In this document: positions 8,202 to 16,497 of the stretch, piece after piece
Layout: each line of letters begins with the position of its first letter
Position numbering within the stretch: the first letter of the stretch is position 1
NCBI RefSeq assembly: GCF_000472545.1
Contig: NZ_KI421432.1
Location: forward strand, 603,540-667,539
Length of the DNA stretch: 64,000 bases
Direction: 5' to 3'
Source of the DNA: Burkholderia sp. WSM2232
GTDB taxonomy: Bacteria; Pseudomonadota; Gammaproteobacteria; Burkholderiales; Burkholderiaceae
Notes under the pieces: generated by a model
Database searches by the model: none
The model's input: the letters and a program-made list of their open reading frames with translations, nothing else
What the model was told of the DNA's origin: nothing
Program-made: the position numbers and the translations under genes

Positions 8202-8840
8202 ATGCATCTTCGGCAGATGAGCAGGCTTAACAGCACGAACCTCGGCGGAACGTTTAGCGGATACATTCGCGGCAAGGTCGGCGGTGAGGTCAGCAGCAAA
8301 GTCAGCGGCGAGTTCAGCAGCAAAGTCAGCGGCAACCTCAGAAAACACCTCGCCCGCACATTGTTCGCGCTTGCCGCCGGCTTGGCGGGCGCATCCGCCG
8401 CGCATGCGGGCACCTGGTGCGAGGGCGGCATTTGGGTGGACGCGATGCTGGGCTCCTATCACATCCGCCCTGATCCCGATAAGCACTTCGAGCAGTTCAA
8501 TCCGGGCCTGGGCGTCGAGTGCTGGCTGAACAACCAATGGGCATTGACGGCAGGCGGTTTTCGCAATTCGCTGCGCCGGCCGTCGTATTATGGCGGCGGT
8601 GTCTGGGCGCCCGAGTTCCTGCATTGGGGCATTGTGCGCATCGCGGCGATGGGCGGCATCATCTCCGGCTACAACTACGGCAACTGGGGGCTCGGTCGCG
8701 ATCACACCATAGGACCGGTGCTCGCACCGCTCGTCATGGTCGAATACAAACGTGTCGGCGCGAACATTATCGTGATTCCGCCGATTCCGTCCGACGACCT
8801 GCCGTTCACCCTCGGCTTTCAGTTGAAGGTCAAGTTCTAG
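8202..8840 (+). CDS. Small outer-membrane beta-barrel, PagP-like layout
   Basis: From the ATG at 8202 (GGAGAGGA just upstream) the protein has 212 residues. Residues about 22-45 form an unusual Gly/Ser/Lys-rich segment of repeated SSKVSGE-type units, ahead of a signal-like stretch (LARTLFALAAGLAGASAAHA). The mature part is beta-rich: GLGVECWLNNQWALTAGGFR, then RRPSYYGGGVW, then GPVLAPLVMVEYKRVGANI, and a C-terminal Phe typical of outer-membrane barrels. The order of motifs recalls lipid A palmitoyltransferase PagP (FRNS versus FKDS near the active site), but I cannot confirm homology and the catalytic residues are not all obvious. It may belong to the envelope set of the downstream catabolic island, or be unrelated. 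Confidence 0.55.
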   Translation: MHLRQMSRLNSTNLGGTFSGYIRGKVGGEVSSKVSGEFSSKVSGNLRKHLARTLFALAAGLAGASAAHAGTWCEGGIWVDAMLGSYHIRPDPDKHFEQFNPGLGVECWLNNQWALTAGGFRNSLRRPSYYGGGVWAPEFLHWGIVRIAAMGGIISGYNYGNWGLGRDHTIGPVLAPLVMVEYKRVGANIIVIPPIPSDDLPFTLGFQLKVKF

Positions 8841-8907
8841 TGATAACGCCAGTGGCGTGGGGAACGGTGACCGCCTGGTCGGCGTTCTCTCGCGTCGAGC
8901 GCGCGGG

Positions 8908-9120
8908 CTCCCGGAAACTCTCACCTTTTCCTGCGCCGGCTTTCTTTTCGCGTCGTCGGTCCTTCGTCGGCTCGATGAAAACACCGCTGGCGAGCGCTCG
9001 TCTTTGCTCACGGCTCCAGCCTTAAGTGTCCAACCTCCTGGAACTCCTCACCATCCCGAAATAGCTCACCTTGATAGGCATTGCCTGGTCGCCAAAACAA
9101 AAGGTGAGACTTTACGGGAG
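8908..9120. repeat. Array R2 of the 21-nt repeat, mixed orientation
   Basis: Units on the minus strand are 8908-8928, 9035-9055 (TTCCAGGAG variant) and 9054-9073, the last two abutting. One plus-strand unit is at 9100-9120 (AAAGGTGAG, ACT, TTACGGGAG). This is the only array in the window with units in both directions. Confidence 0.65.
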
Positions 9121-9324
9121 ACAGTATTCTGACTCGCGGCTTTCGTTCAATGCCGCCTCGACCCGCACGGCCACACGCCGTACTTCCCGCCGCCACAGAA
9201 GGTTCCGACATCGAGGCGCTGCGAGCACTGTCAGCCGAACAGACGAGTGCGCGCTGGCGATCACTTTCTTCCAATTCGACCCGCGGCCTTGCGGTCGCGC
9301 CGATCCCCACCCGGTAAACCCGAT

Positions 9325-9343
9325 CCCCCTCTTTTCAAGGGGG
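9325..9343. promoter_or_regulatory. CCCCT-N7-AGGGG palindrome, copy 1 (upstream of DUF1302 operon)
   Basis: CCCCCT (9325-9330), CTTTTCA, AGGGGG (9338-9343): perfect 6-bp arms with a 7-nt spacer, 167 nt upstream of the DUF1302 start. The same architecture recurs at 20996, 24377 and 32096, each at the head of a transcription unit of the catabolic island. Confidence 0.65.
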
Positions 9344-9509
9344 CTGCGCGCAGTTTGTCTGCTGGCAACCTAACGATCAAGTGCTTCAGGCGCAAACACC
9401 GACACAACGCCAGGCGCTATGACGAGGAGACCAGGGCGGGCCGATTGGCGCAGACAACAGGCATGCCTGGCAAAGCATGGCCGGCCACAACGGAGGAGGG
9501 AGAACCAAG

Positions 9510-11264
9510 ATGTCTCGCAGCACACGAGCAGGAAACAGGGCACCACATCGCGTGACGATTCTTGCAGGGATGATTGCGGCCGTCGTGGGATCGAACGCGC
9601 ACGGTTTCAAGATCAACACGTCCTCGTCCGACTGGGACCTGAACTGGGACAACACCGTCACGTATAACCTGGGCGTTCGCGCGCGCGGCATCGACCCGAT
9701 GATCGGCAACAACCCGAACTTCGACGACGGCGACTACAAATTCCGGCATGCCGGCGACGTGGTCACCAATCGCGTCGCGATGGTTTCCGAATTCACGGCC
9801 GCCTACAAGGGCTACATGGGTTTCAAACTCTCCGGCTCGGCATGGAAAGACTTCGCCTATGGCAGCGGCGACGTCACCAACCCCGGCGTCTTCGCGCCGG
9901 CTGGAGGCGGGTTGCCGGCCGTGACATACCGCTCGCTCGCCGCGTATCCGAACGGTCACTACGGTTCGTTCACGAATCGCTATTACGTTCAGGGCGCCCA
10001 ACTGCTCGACGGCTTCGCGTTCTACAACACCGAAATCGGCGGCAAAGCGGTCTATCTGAAGGCGGGCCAGTTCACCGAATACTGGGGCAACTCGCTGCTG
10101 TTTCCGTTTTCCGGCATTTCGGTCGCACAAGGTGCGCTCGACAGCATCAAAGGTTTGAACTCTCCCGGCACGCAGACCAAGGAACTGCTGCGCCCGCGCC
10201 CGCAAATCAGCATGACCGCGCAGATCACGCCGGAGCTCTCGCTGTCGGGACAGTACGCGCTCGGCTGGACGTACAACCGGCTGGCTACGGGCGGCACCTA
10301 CCTGCAGGCAAACGACGCCATCGCGCAAGGGCCCTCCGGACTTCTCGTGACGACGCTGCCGGGCGCCGTGGTCGGTCATCCCGGCGGCTTTGTGCCGGTG
10401 TTCGTGCCGCAGGGTGCTTCGAACACGCCGCCGCAGATCGACAACAACTTCGGCGTGAAGCTCGGCTGGACGCCGAGTTTCTTCACCGGACAGATGGGCT
10501 TCTACTATCGCCGCTTCGACGAGTCGCAACCGTGGGTGTTGACCAACTGGTCGCGCGGGCTTCCCACCGACTATCACCTCGCCTACAACCGCGGCGCGCA
10601 ATTGCTCGGCTATAGCCTCGACACGACCATCGGCAACGTGGCCGCCGGCTTCGAACTGTCCTGGCGGCATAACACGGCGCTCAATACGGCGCTGAGTTCC
10701 AACATCGCAAGACAGACGGAAGGCGCCAAAGGCGACGTGCTCAACCTGATTGCGAACGCAATCGTTCCGTTGTCGAGCTCGCCGTTGTGGCAAACGGGCT
10801 CGCTGGTCGCGGAACTGTCGTATTCGCATCTGCTGTCGGTGACAGGAAACGCGTCGATCTACAACGGCGTGGGCTACCGCGGATGTCCCAGCAACAACAA
10901 GTGGAACGGTTGTTCGACGAAAGACTACGTCGGCGCGGGTTTCGTGTTTACGCCGCAATGGCTGCAGGTATTGCCGGGCGTGGACCTCAGCATGCCCACC
11001 TCGATGACAGTGGGTCTGTACGGCAACAACCCGCAGAACCCGGGCTCCTCCGCGGCGGGCCAAGGCTTTTTCACCTACTCGGTCGGCTTGCAGGCGCTGG
11101 TTCGCCAGAAGGCCACCGTAACGCTGGCCTACAACGGCTACCACGCACACGTGAACACCCGCTCCGTCACGCCGAGCGGCTTGCCGTACGCGTCCGGCGG
11201 CAATGGGCTGTTCGACCTCAATGACCGTCCGTGGATCTCGTTGACTGTTCAATCGTGGTTCTGA
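9510..11264 (+). CDS. DUF1302 family outer-membrane-type protein
   Basis: The 584-residue protein starts at ATG 9510 behind a strong GGAGGAGGGA. A signal peptide (HRVTILAGMIAAVVGSNAHG) is followed by amphipathic beta-strand repeats rich in Gly, Tyr and Asn, ending in ISLTVQSWF with the C-terminal Phe of outer-membrane barrels. DUF1302 proteins almost always pair with DUF1329, as here, and occur in clusters for hydrophobic substrates such as steroids, terpenoids and alkyl compounds. A role in moving substrate or product across the outer membrane is inference. The GSSAAGQGFFTYSVGLQALV region near the C-terminus fits the family. Operon: DUF1302-DUF1329-YCF48-like-MMPL-acyl-CoA synthetase. Confidence 0.85.
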   Translation: MSRSTRAGNRAPHRVTILAGMIAAVVGSNAHGFKINTSSSDWDLNWDNTVTYNLGVRARGIDPMIGNNPNFDDGDYKFRHAGDVVTNRVAMVSEFTAAYKGYMGFKLSGSAWKDFAYGSGDVTNPGVFAPAGGGLPAVTYRSLAAYPNGHYGSFTNRYYVQGAQLLDGFAFYNTEIGGKAVYLKAGQFTEYWGNSLLFPFSGISVAQGALDSIKGLNSPGTQTKELLRPRPQISMTAQITPELSLSGQYALGWTYNRLATGGTYLQANDAIAQGPSGLLVTTLPGAVVGHPGGFVPVFVPQGASNTPPQIDNNFGVKLGWTPSFFTGQMGFYYRRFDESQPWVLTNWSRGLPTDYHLAYNRGAQLLGYSLDTTIGNVAAGFELSWRHNTALNTALSSNIARQTEGAKGDVLNLIANAIVPLSSSPLWQTGSLVAELSYSHLLSVTGNASIYNGVGYRGCPSNNKWNGCSTKDYVGAGFVFTPQWLQVLPGVDLSMPTSMTVGLYGNNPQNPGSSAAGQGFFTYSVGLQALVRQKATVTLAYNGYHAHVNTRSVTPSGLPYASGGNGLFDLNDRPWISLTVQSWF

Positions 11265-11295
11265 CGCGGACCTGGTAACGACTGGAGACAAGCAC

Positions 11296-12672
11296 ATGAA
11301 AACATTGTTTCATCTGATAACGGCAGGCGTCGTGACGCTGAATGCGCTTGGCGCATTTGCCGCCGTCCCGGCCGATGAGGCCAAACAGCTGGGCACCACG
11401 CTGACGGCGTTCGGTGCCGAGAAGGCCGGCTCGAGCGACGGCGTGATTCCCGAATATGCGGGCGGTCTGACAAAGCCGCCTGCCGATTTCGTGCCGAACA
11501 GCGGCGTGTGGCCAGACCCGTTCAAGAACGAGAAGCCCGTGCTTCGCATTACGGCGGCCAACATGGCGCAATACGCGGACAAACTGACGCCCGGCGTGCA
11601 GGCGCTGTTGCAGCGCTTCCCCGACTATCGGGTCGACGTTTATCCGACCCATCGAACCATGCATTACCCGCAGTGGGTGCTCGACAATACGCAGAAGAAC
11701 GCGACCCAGGCGAAGCTCACCGGCAAAGTGGAAGGCGATGGTGTAGAGGGCGCATTCGGCGGCATTCCATTCCCCATGCCGAAGAACGGATATGAGGTCA
11801 TGTGGAACGCGCAGTTGAGCTATCAGCGTACGCAGTACGACGCGCAAAACGTCGGCGCATATCTCGTCGACACGTCTGGCGCGCGCACCGAGCTGCCCGT
11901 CATGAATGTGATTGAGTACAAGCCGTACTACGACCGCAGCCGCGCTGGCGACAAGTTCAAGGGACCGCACGACCGCATGTGGCTGACGTTGCTCACGCCC
12001 GCCACGTCCGCTGGTACGTCGAACCTGGTCGACTATTCGATCAACTACTCGGAAGCCGACCAGGTGAGCTGGGCGTACTTCCCGTCGCAGCGCCGCGTGC
12101 GCATGGCGCCCGACTTCAAGTACGACACGCCGACAGCCGCCTACGGTGGCGTGCTGTTCTGGGACGAGGCGAGGTTGTTCGCCGGCCGCATGGACAAATT
12201 CGACTTCAAGCTGATCGGCAAGAAGGAGATGATTGTCCCGTACAACAACTACCGCTACTCGCAGCTTCCCGTCGACGAAGTGTTCGGGCCGAAGCACATC
12301 AAGCCCGATGCGTTGCGCTGGGAGCAGCATCGCGTGTGGGTGGTGGAGGCAAGCCTGAAGCCGGACGCACGCCATGCGTATTCGAAGCGCGTGTTCTACG
12401 TGGATGAAGACGGCTGGACCCTCCTGGAAGCAGACGGCTACGGTCACGACGGCAAGTTGTGGCGCGTGGGCCTCGACTATCCGATCAACTATTACGACGG
12501 CAATGGCGGCGTCTTCATTAGCGCGAACACGTTCTACGACCTGCAAAAAGGCAACTACTTCTCGTTCTTCACCAGCAGTTCGCGCGGCAGCCCACAGCTT
12601 CGTGTAGCGGACAAACTCGAGAAGCCGAATCTCTTCACGCCAGCAGGCATGGCGGGAACCGGACTTCGCTGA
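11296..12672 (+). CDS. DUF1329 family periplasmic/outer-membrane-associated protein
   Basis: The 458-residue protein has a signal peptide (MKTLFHLITAGVVTLNALGAFA) and then the family start AVPADEAKQLGTTLTAFGAEKA. DUF1329 is related in fold to LolB/outer-membrane lipoprotein-sorting proteins and is a constant partner of DUF1302. The gene lies 31 nt after DUF1302 with a good GGAGA ribosome site. Sequence ends in LEKPNLFTPAGMAGTGLR. It probably works with DUF1302 on hydrophobic ligand handling in the periplasm (inference). Confidence 0.85.
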   Translation: MKTLFHLITAGVVTLNALGAFAAVPADEAKQLGTTLTAFGAEKAGSSDGVIPEYAGGLTKPPADFVPNSGVWPDPFKNEKPVLRITAANMAQYADKLTPGVQALLQRFPDYRVDVYPTHRTMHYPQWVLDNTQKNATQAKLTGKVEGDGVEGAFGGIPFPMPKNGYEVMWNAQLSYQRTQYDAQNVGAYLVDTSGARTELPVMNVIEYKPYYDRSRAGDKFKGPHDRMWLTLLTPATSAGTSNLVDYSINYSEADQVSWAYFPSQRRVRMAPDFKYDTPTAAYGGVLFWDEARLFAGRMDKFDFKLIGKKEMIVPYNNYRYSQLPVDEVFGPKHIKPDALRWEQHRVWVVEASLKPDARHAYSKRVFYVDEDGWTLLEADGYGHDGKLWRVGLDYPINYYDGNGGVFISANTFYDLQKGNYFSFFTSSSRGSPQLRVADKLEKPNLFTPAGMAGTGLR

Positions 12673-12783
12673 TGCATGCCGGTCTGCCGCACGGCAGATC
12701 GTAGAGGTACGAGCCGGCGGGCGAACAGCTGGGCAACGCCCGTCGGATGTGCGGAACAGGTTCTGAATCACCGAGGGCGGCAC

Positions 12784-13956
12784 ATGTTTCAGCAAAAGTA
12801 TCCGGGCCTCGCTTGCGGGCGGGTCTTTGCGGCAGCGCTGCTTGCCACGCTGTTGGCCGCACTGTTGGCGACGGTGTTGCCCACACTGACGGCAGCGGCA
12901 CCAGCATTGGCCGGTGCACAGACGGGCGTCGGCGCGGCGGCGCCGCATGCCGCGCCGAGCGATCCGTTCGTCGATCCGTTGGATGCCGAGGCGGTGATGC
13001 ACGCCGACATCGCGAAGCGGCCATTAATGGCCGTCGCGCTCGCCGGGCACCGCCTGATTGCGGTCGGCATGCGCGGCCTGATCGTCGGCTCGAGCGACGG
13101 CGGCAAGACGTGGTCGCAAGCGCAGGCCACCGTTAGAAGCGACTTGCTGGCGCTGAGTTTTCCGGACGCCGAGCACGGCTGGATCACCGGTCATGACGGC
13201 GTGATCCTGCATTCGGCGGACGGCGGCCGCACATGGAACAAGCAGTTCGACGGACGCGTGGCACAGCAGGCGTTGATCGACCACTACAAAACGCTCATCG
13301 CCGCGGGCGATGCCGCGCTAAAGCCGTATCTCGACCAGCTATTGCTCAACTACAAGGCCGGCCCTTCGCTGCCGCTACTCGGCGTGTGGTTCAAAGACGC
13401 GCTGCACGGCATCGCAGTCGGACCGTTCGGCATGGCCATTGCCACGGACGACGGCGGCAAGCACTGGGCCCCCATGCTGGAGCGCATTGAGAATCCTGGC
13501 TTCCTGCATCTGCAATCGATCAGTGAAGTAGCGGGCGATGTTTTCATCGCGGCCGAAAAGGGAACCATCTTCAAGCTCGATCGCGGCACCGGCATTTTCC
13601 GCCCGGTCGAAACGGGCTACGCGGGCAGTCTCTTCGGCGTGACCGGCAAGGGCGACGTACTGATCGCGTACGGACTGAAAGGCACGGTCTATCGGAGTCT
13701 CGACCACGGCGCGAGCTGGACCCGCGTCGACAGTCCGTTGCACGGCCTCGTTACCGCTGCGGCTTACGTTGCGCACAAGAGGGCGTTCGTGCTGGTAACG
13801 GCGGCCGGAGAAATCGCGCTCGCCGACGAAACTGCGCACGAGTTTCATGTCCTTAAAACCACCCGGCCGGTCGCCGTCACGGGCGTGCAGCCGCGCTCCG
13901 CGCACGAGATCGTGCTCTGCGGACTGGACGGCGTGCATGCCGTCGCGCTTCCGTAA
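12784..13956 (+). CDS. YCF48-like / BNR-repeat (photosystem II assembly factor HCF136-like) exported protein
   Basis: The 390-residue protein starts at ATG 12784 behind GAGGGCGG. It has a long Ala/Leu-rich signal or anchor segment (about residues 14-45) and then a beta-propeller of YCF48/BNR type, with repeated Asp-box-like motifs: SSDGGKTWSQ, SADGGRTWNK, TDDGGKHWAP and SLDHGASWTR. The annotation name is misleading, since no photosynthesis genes are present. In proteobacteria this family sits next to MMPL transporters in DUF1302/1329 clusters, as here, and may be a periplasmic accessory of the transporter (inference). Confidence 0.82.
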   Translation: MFQQKYPGLACGRVFAAALLATLLAALLATVLPTLTAAAPALAGAQTGVGAAAPHAAPSDPFVDPLDAEAVMHADIAKRPLMAVALAGHRLIAVGMRGLIVGSSDGGKTWSQAQATVRSDLLALSFPDAEHGWITGHDGVILHSADGGRTWNKQFDGRVAQQALIDHYKTLIAAGDAALKPYLDQLLLNYKAGPSLPLLGVWFKDALHGIAVGPFGMAIATDDGGKHWAPMLERIENPGFLHLQSISEVAGDVFIAAEKGTIFKLDRGTGIFRPVETGYAGSLFGVTGKGDVLIAYGLKGTVYRSLDHGASWTRVDSPLHGLVTAAAYVAHKRAFVLVTAAGEIALADETAHEFHVLKTTRPVAVTGVQPRSAHEIVLCGLDGVHAVALP

Positions 13957-13981
13957 ATTCGTTCGCATCGGGAAGATCAAC

Positions 13982-16414
13982 ATGGGAATTTCATCGGACG
14001 GCGAACGCGTCAACGCCATGCCTGTCATCCGCAATCTTGCGGAGTTCGACGCGGCCTCCGGCTCGCGGCTTGAACGGCTCATTTTCAATCACCGGCGCTG
14101 GATCGTGGCTGTGTGCGCGCTGCTCACCGTCGTGCTCGGATTGCTGGCCACGCAATCCACCATCAGCGCAAGTTATGAAAGGATGATGCCCAAGTCCAGT
14201 CCTTTCATTCGCAACTATCTGGCGAACATGGGTTCTCTTCGGGGCCTCGGCAATTCGGTGCGCGTCGTCGTCGAAAATCCGAAGGGCACTATCTACGACG
14301 CCGCCTACCTGAAGACGCTGCGCGAGATTAACGACCGTATTTACCTGATTCCGGGCGTCGACCGCTCGTTCGTCAAATCGCTGTGGATGCCCGTGGTCCG
14401 CTGGACGGAAGTGACCGAAGAGGGTTTTCGCGGCGGCCCCGTGATGCCGGACAACTACGATGGGTCCGCGGCGAGCATGGCCCAGTTGCGCACGAACGTG
14501 GCGCGCTCGGGCATCGTCGGTGCGCTTGTCGGCAACGACCTGCGTTCCAGCATGATCTTCGTGCCGCTGCTCGACCGTTACGCGGACACAGGCCGGCCCG
14601 TGGATGCGCGCGCCGTCCACGACGAAATCGACAAAATCCGCCGGCAGTATTCCGGCGAGGATGTGCGCATGCACGTGATCGGCTTCGCGCAACTGGTCGG
14701 CGATCTGATTCACGGGCTGATGCAGGTGGCCGTGTACTTTGCGATTGCCGCAGTAATTGCGGCCGCCGTGATCTTTGCCTACACCCGCTGCATGCGCAGT
14801 ACGGCGCTTGTCATCTACTGTTCGCTGACGGCCGTATTGTGGCAACTCGGTATCGTGCATGTGCTGGGCGTGGATCTCGACCCGTATTCGATCCTCGTCC
14901 CGTTTCTGATCTTCGCGATCGGCGTGTCGCACGGCGCGCAGAAAATGAACGGCATCATGCAGGACATCGCGCGCGGAACGGACCGCTATGTGGCCGCGCG
15001 ATACACGTTCAGACGGCTGTTTGTCGCGGGGCTGACTGCCCTTCTCGCCGATGCCGTCGGCTTTGCAGTGCTCATGCTGATCGACATTCCCGTGATTCGC
15101 GGGCTCGCGCTCTCGGCGAGCGTCGGAGTCGCCGTACTCATTTTCACGAACCTTGTCTTCCTGCCGGTGCTGCTCTCCTACACCGGCGTCAACGCAAAGG
15201 CGGCCGCGCGCAGCGTGCGTCCGAGCGACCATCATCCGTTCATCCGGCTGCTCACGCCGTTCACGCGGCGCGGCCCGGCCACCGCGGCGGTCGTGTGCGC
15301 GGCGGTGCTGACCGCGGGCGGTCTGGTTATCGGGCAGCATCTGAAGATCGGCGACCTGGACCCCGGCGCCCCTGAACTGCGCCCCGATTCTGTCTACAAC
15401 CGCGACACCGCCTACATCACCGGGCACTACAGCCTGTCGACCGACCAGTTCGCCGTGATCACCCGAACGCCGCCTGGCCAGATCAACGACTTCAGGACGC
15501 TGGTGGAAATGGACAACCTCGAACAGGAACTGCGCGACCTGCCGGGCGTTCAGACAACCCTGTCCATCAGCGGCCTGAGCCGTCGCAATACGGCGGCGGG
15601 ATTCGAGGGAGACCCGCGCTGGATGACGCTCAGCCGCGATCCCATCGTGTCGACGGATGCTGTCAATAACGCCTATGTAGCCAACCCGGAACTGGTCGAC
15701 GATACGCGCTCGGTCGCCCCCGTTGTGGCCTACCTCGCGGACCATCGGGCGGAGACGCTTGAACGCGTGGTGAAAGCGGTCGAGTCTTTCGCAGCGCGGC
15801 ATGACGGGGCGGAGCGGAAATTCCTGCTCGCGGCGGGCAGCGCGGGGATCGAGGCCGCGACCAATATCGCGGTCGAGAAGGCGAACCGTTCGATGCTGCT
15901 GCTCGTCTATGCGGCCGTGATCGTGCTGTGCTTCATTACGTTTCGTAGCTGGCGTGCGGTCGTGGTCGCCGTCGTGCCGCTCGTGATCACGTCGATATTG
16001 TGCGAGGCGCTGATGGTTGTGCTCGGCATCGGCGTAAAAGTCGCAACGCTGCCGGTTACGGCGCTCGGCGTGGGCATTGGCGTCGACTATGCGCTATACC
16101 TGCTGAGTGTGCAGTTGTCGTTGCAGCGGCGCGGGCGCTCGCTCGACGACGCGTATCGCGAGGCCCTGAACTTTACCGGAAAGGTGATTGCGCTCATTGG
16201 CGTGACGCTCGCGTCGGCGGTTCTGACGTGGATATGGTCGCCCATCAAGTTTCAGGCGGACATGGGCATTCTTCTCACGTTCATGTTCGTCTGGAATATG
16301 ATCGGCGCGCTCGTGCTGATTCCGGCGTTGTCCCACTTTTTCCTTTGCCCGGCAAAAGCGGCAGCGAAGAAAAAGGCGCTCGCGGACGCTCGCATGGCGC
16401 AGAAGCCGCAGTGA
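13982..16414 (+). CDS. MMPL/RND-superfamily transporter
   Basis: The start ATG at 13982 (GGGAAG upstream) gives 810 residues. Two repeats of one transmembrane helix, a large periplasmic loop and a five-helix block are visible: TM1 near residue 40, block near 250-405, TM7 near 433, and a second block near 640-795. This is the hydrophobe-transporting MMPL/HpnN-like arrangement rather than a tripartite drug pump, and no membrane-fusion partner is adjacent. Motifs such as GVGIGVDYALYLLS and the block-1 equivalent FAIGVSHGAQKMN lie in the proton-relay helices. It probably moves the lipid-like substrate or its esters between membrane and periplasm (inference). Confidence 0.87.
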   Translation: MGISSDGERVNAMPVIRNLAEFDAASGSRLERLIFNHRRWIVAVCALLTVVLGLLATQSTISASYERMMPKSSPFIRNYLANMGSLRGLGNSVRVVVENPKGTIYDAAYLKTLREINDRIYLIPGVDRSFVKSLWMPVVRWTEVTEEGFRGGPVMPDNYDGSAASMAQLRTNVARSGIVGALVGNDLRSSMIFVPLLDRYADTGRPVDARAVHDEIDKIRRQYSGEDVRMHVIGFAQLVGDLIHGLMQVAVYFAIAAVIAAAVIFAYTRCMRSTALVIYCSLTAVLWQLGIVHVLGVDLDPYSILVPFLIFAIGVSHGAQKMNGIMQDIARGTDRYVAARYTFRRLFVAGLTALLADAVGFAVLMLIDIPVIRGLALSASVGVAVLIFTNLVFLPVLLSYTGVNAKAAARSVRPSDHHPFIRLLTPFTRRGPATAAVVCAAVLTAGGLVIGQHLKIGDLDPGAPELRPDSVYNRDTAYITGHYSLSTDQFAVITRTPPGQINDFRTLVEMDNLEQELRDLPGVQTTLSISGLSRRNTAAGFEGDPRWMTLSRDPIVSTDAVNNAYVANPELVDDTRSVAPVVAYLADHRAETLERVVKAVESFAARHDGAERKFLLAAGSAGIEAATNIAVEKANRSMLLLVYAAVIVLCFITFRSWRAVVVAVVPLVITSILCEALMVVLGIGVKVATLPVTALGVGIGVDYALYLLSVQLSLQRRGRSLDDAYREALNFTGKVIALIGVTLASAVLTWIWSPIKFQADMGILLTFMFVWNMIGALVLIPALSHFFLCPAKAAAKKKALADARMAQKPQ

Positions 16415-16497
16415 AAAGGTGCAGGCGCTTGCGGCAGGAGCGGAAAGATGCGAGTCGAAACATGTACCGATGCTAACGATAAACCGTGGAGACACAG

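Larger units (their letters stand above)
8841..9509 (+). other. 669-nt intergenic region with repeat array R2 and a palindromic operator
   Basis: I find no credible gene here. The region holds four copies of the 21-nt repeat (8908-9120) in both orientations, and the first CCCCT-N7-AGGGG palindrome (9325-9343). The rest, up to the GGAGGAGGGA ribosome site at 9492-9501, has no recognisable feature. Confidence 0.6.

Noticed and set aside
8857..9132. Plus-strand 91-codon frame in the 8841-9509 gap
   Set aside because: It covers repeat units and has an unremarkable translation with no family signal.
9417..11297. Long minus-strand open frame (626 codons) opposite the DUF1302 gene
   Set aside because: It is antisense to a well-supported family gene, has a basic, low-complexity translation and no ribosome site. 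Such frames are expected from GC-rich codon bias.
13991..15802. 603-codon minus-strand open frame opposite the MMPL transporter
   Set aside because: The same codon-bias artefact; the sense strand has the proper transmembrane pattern.
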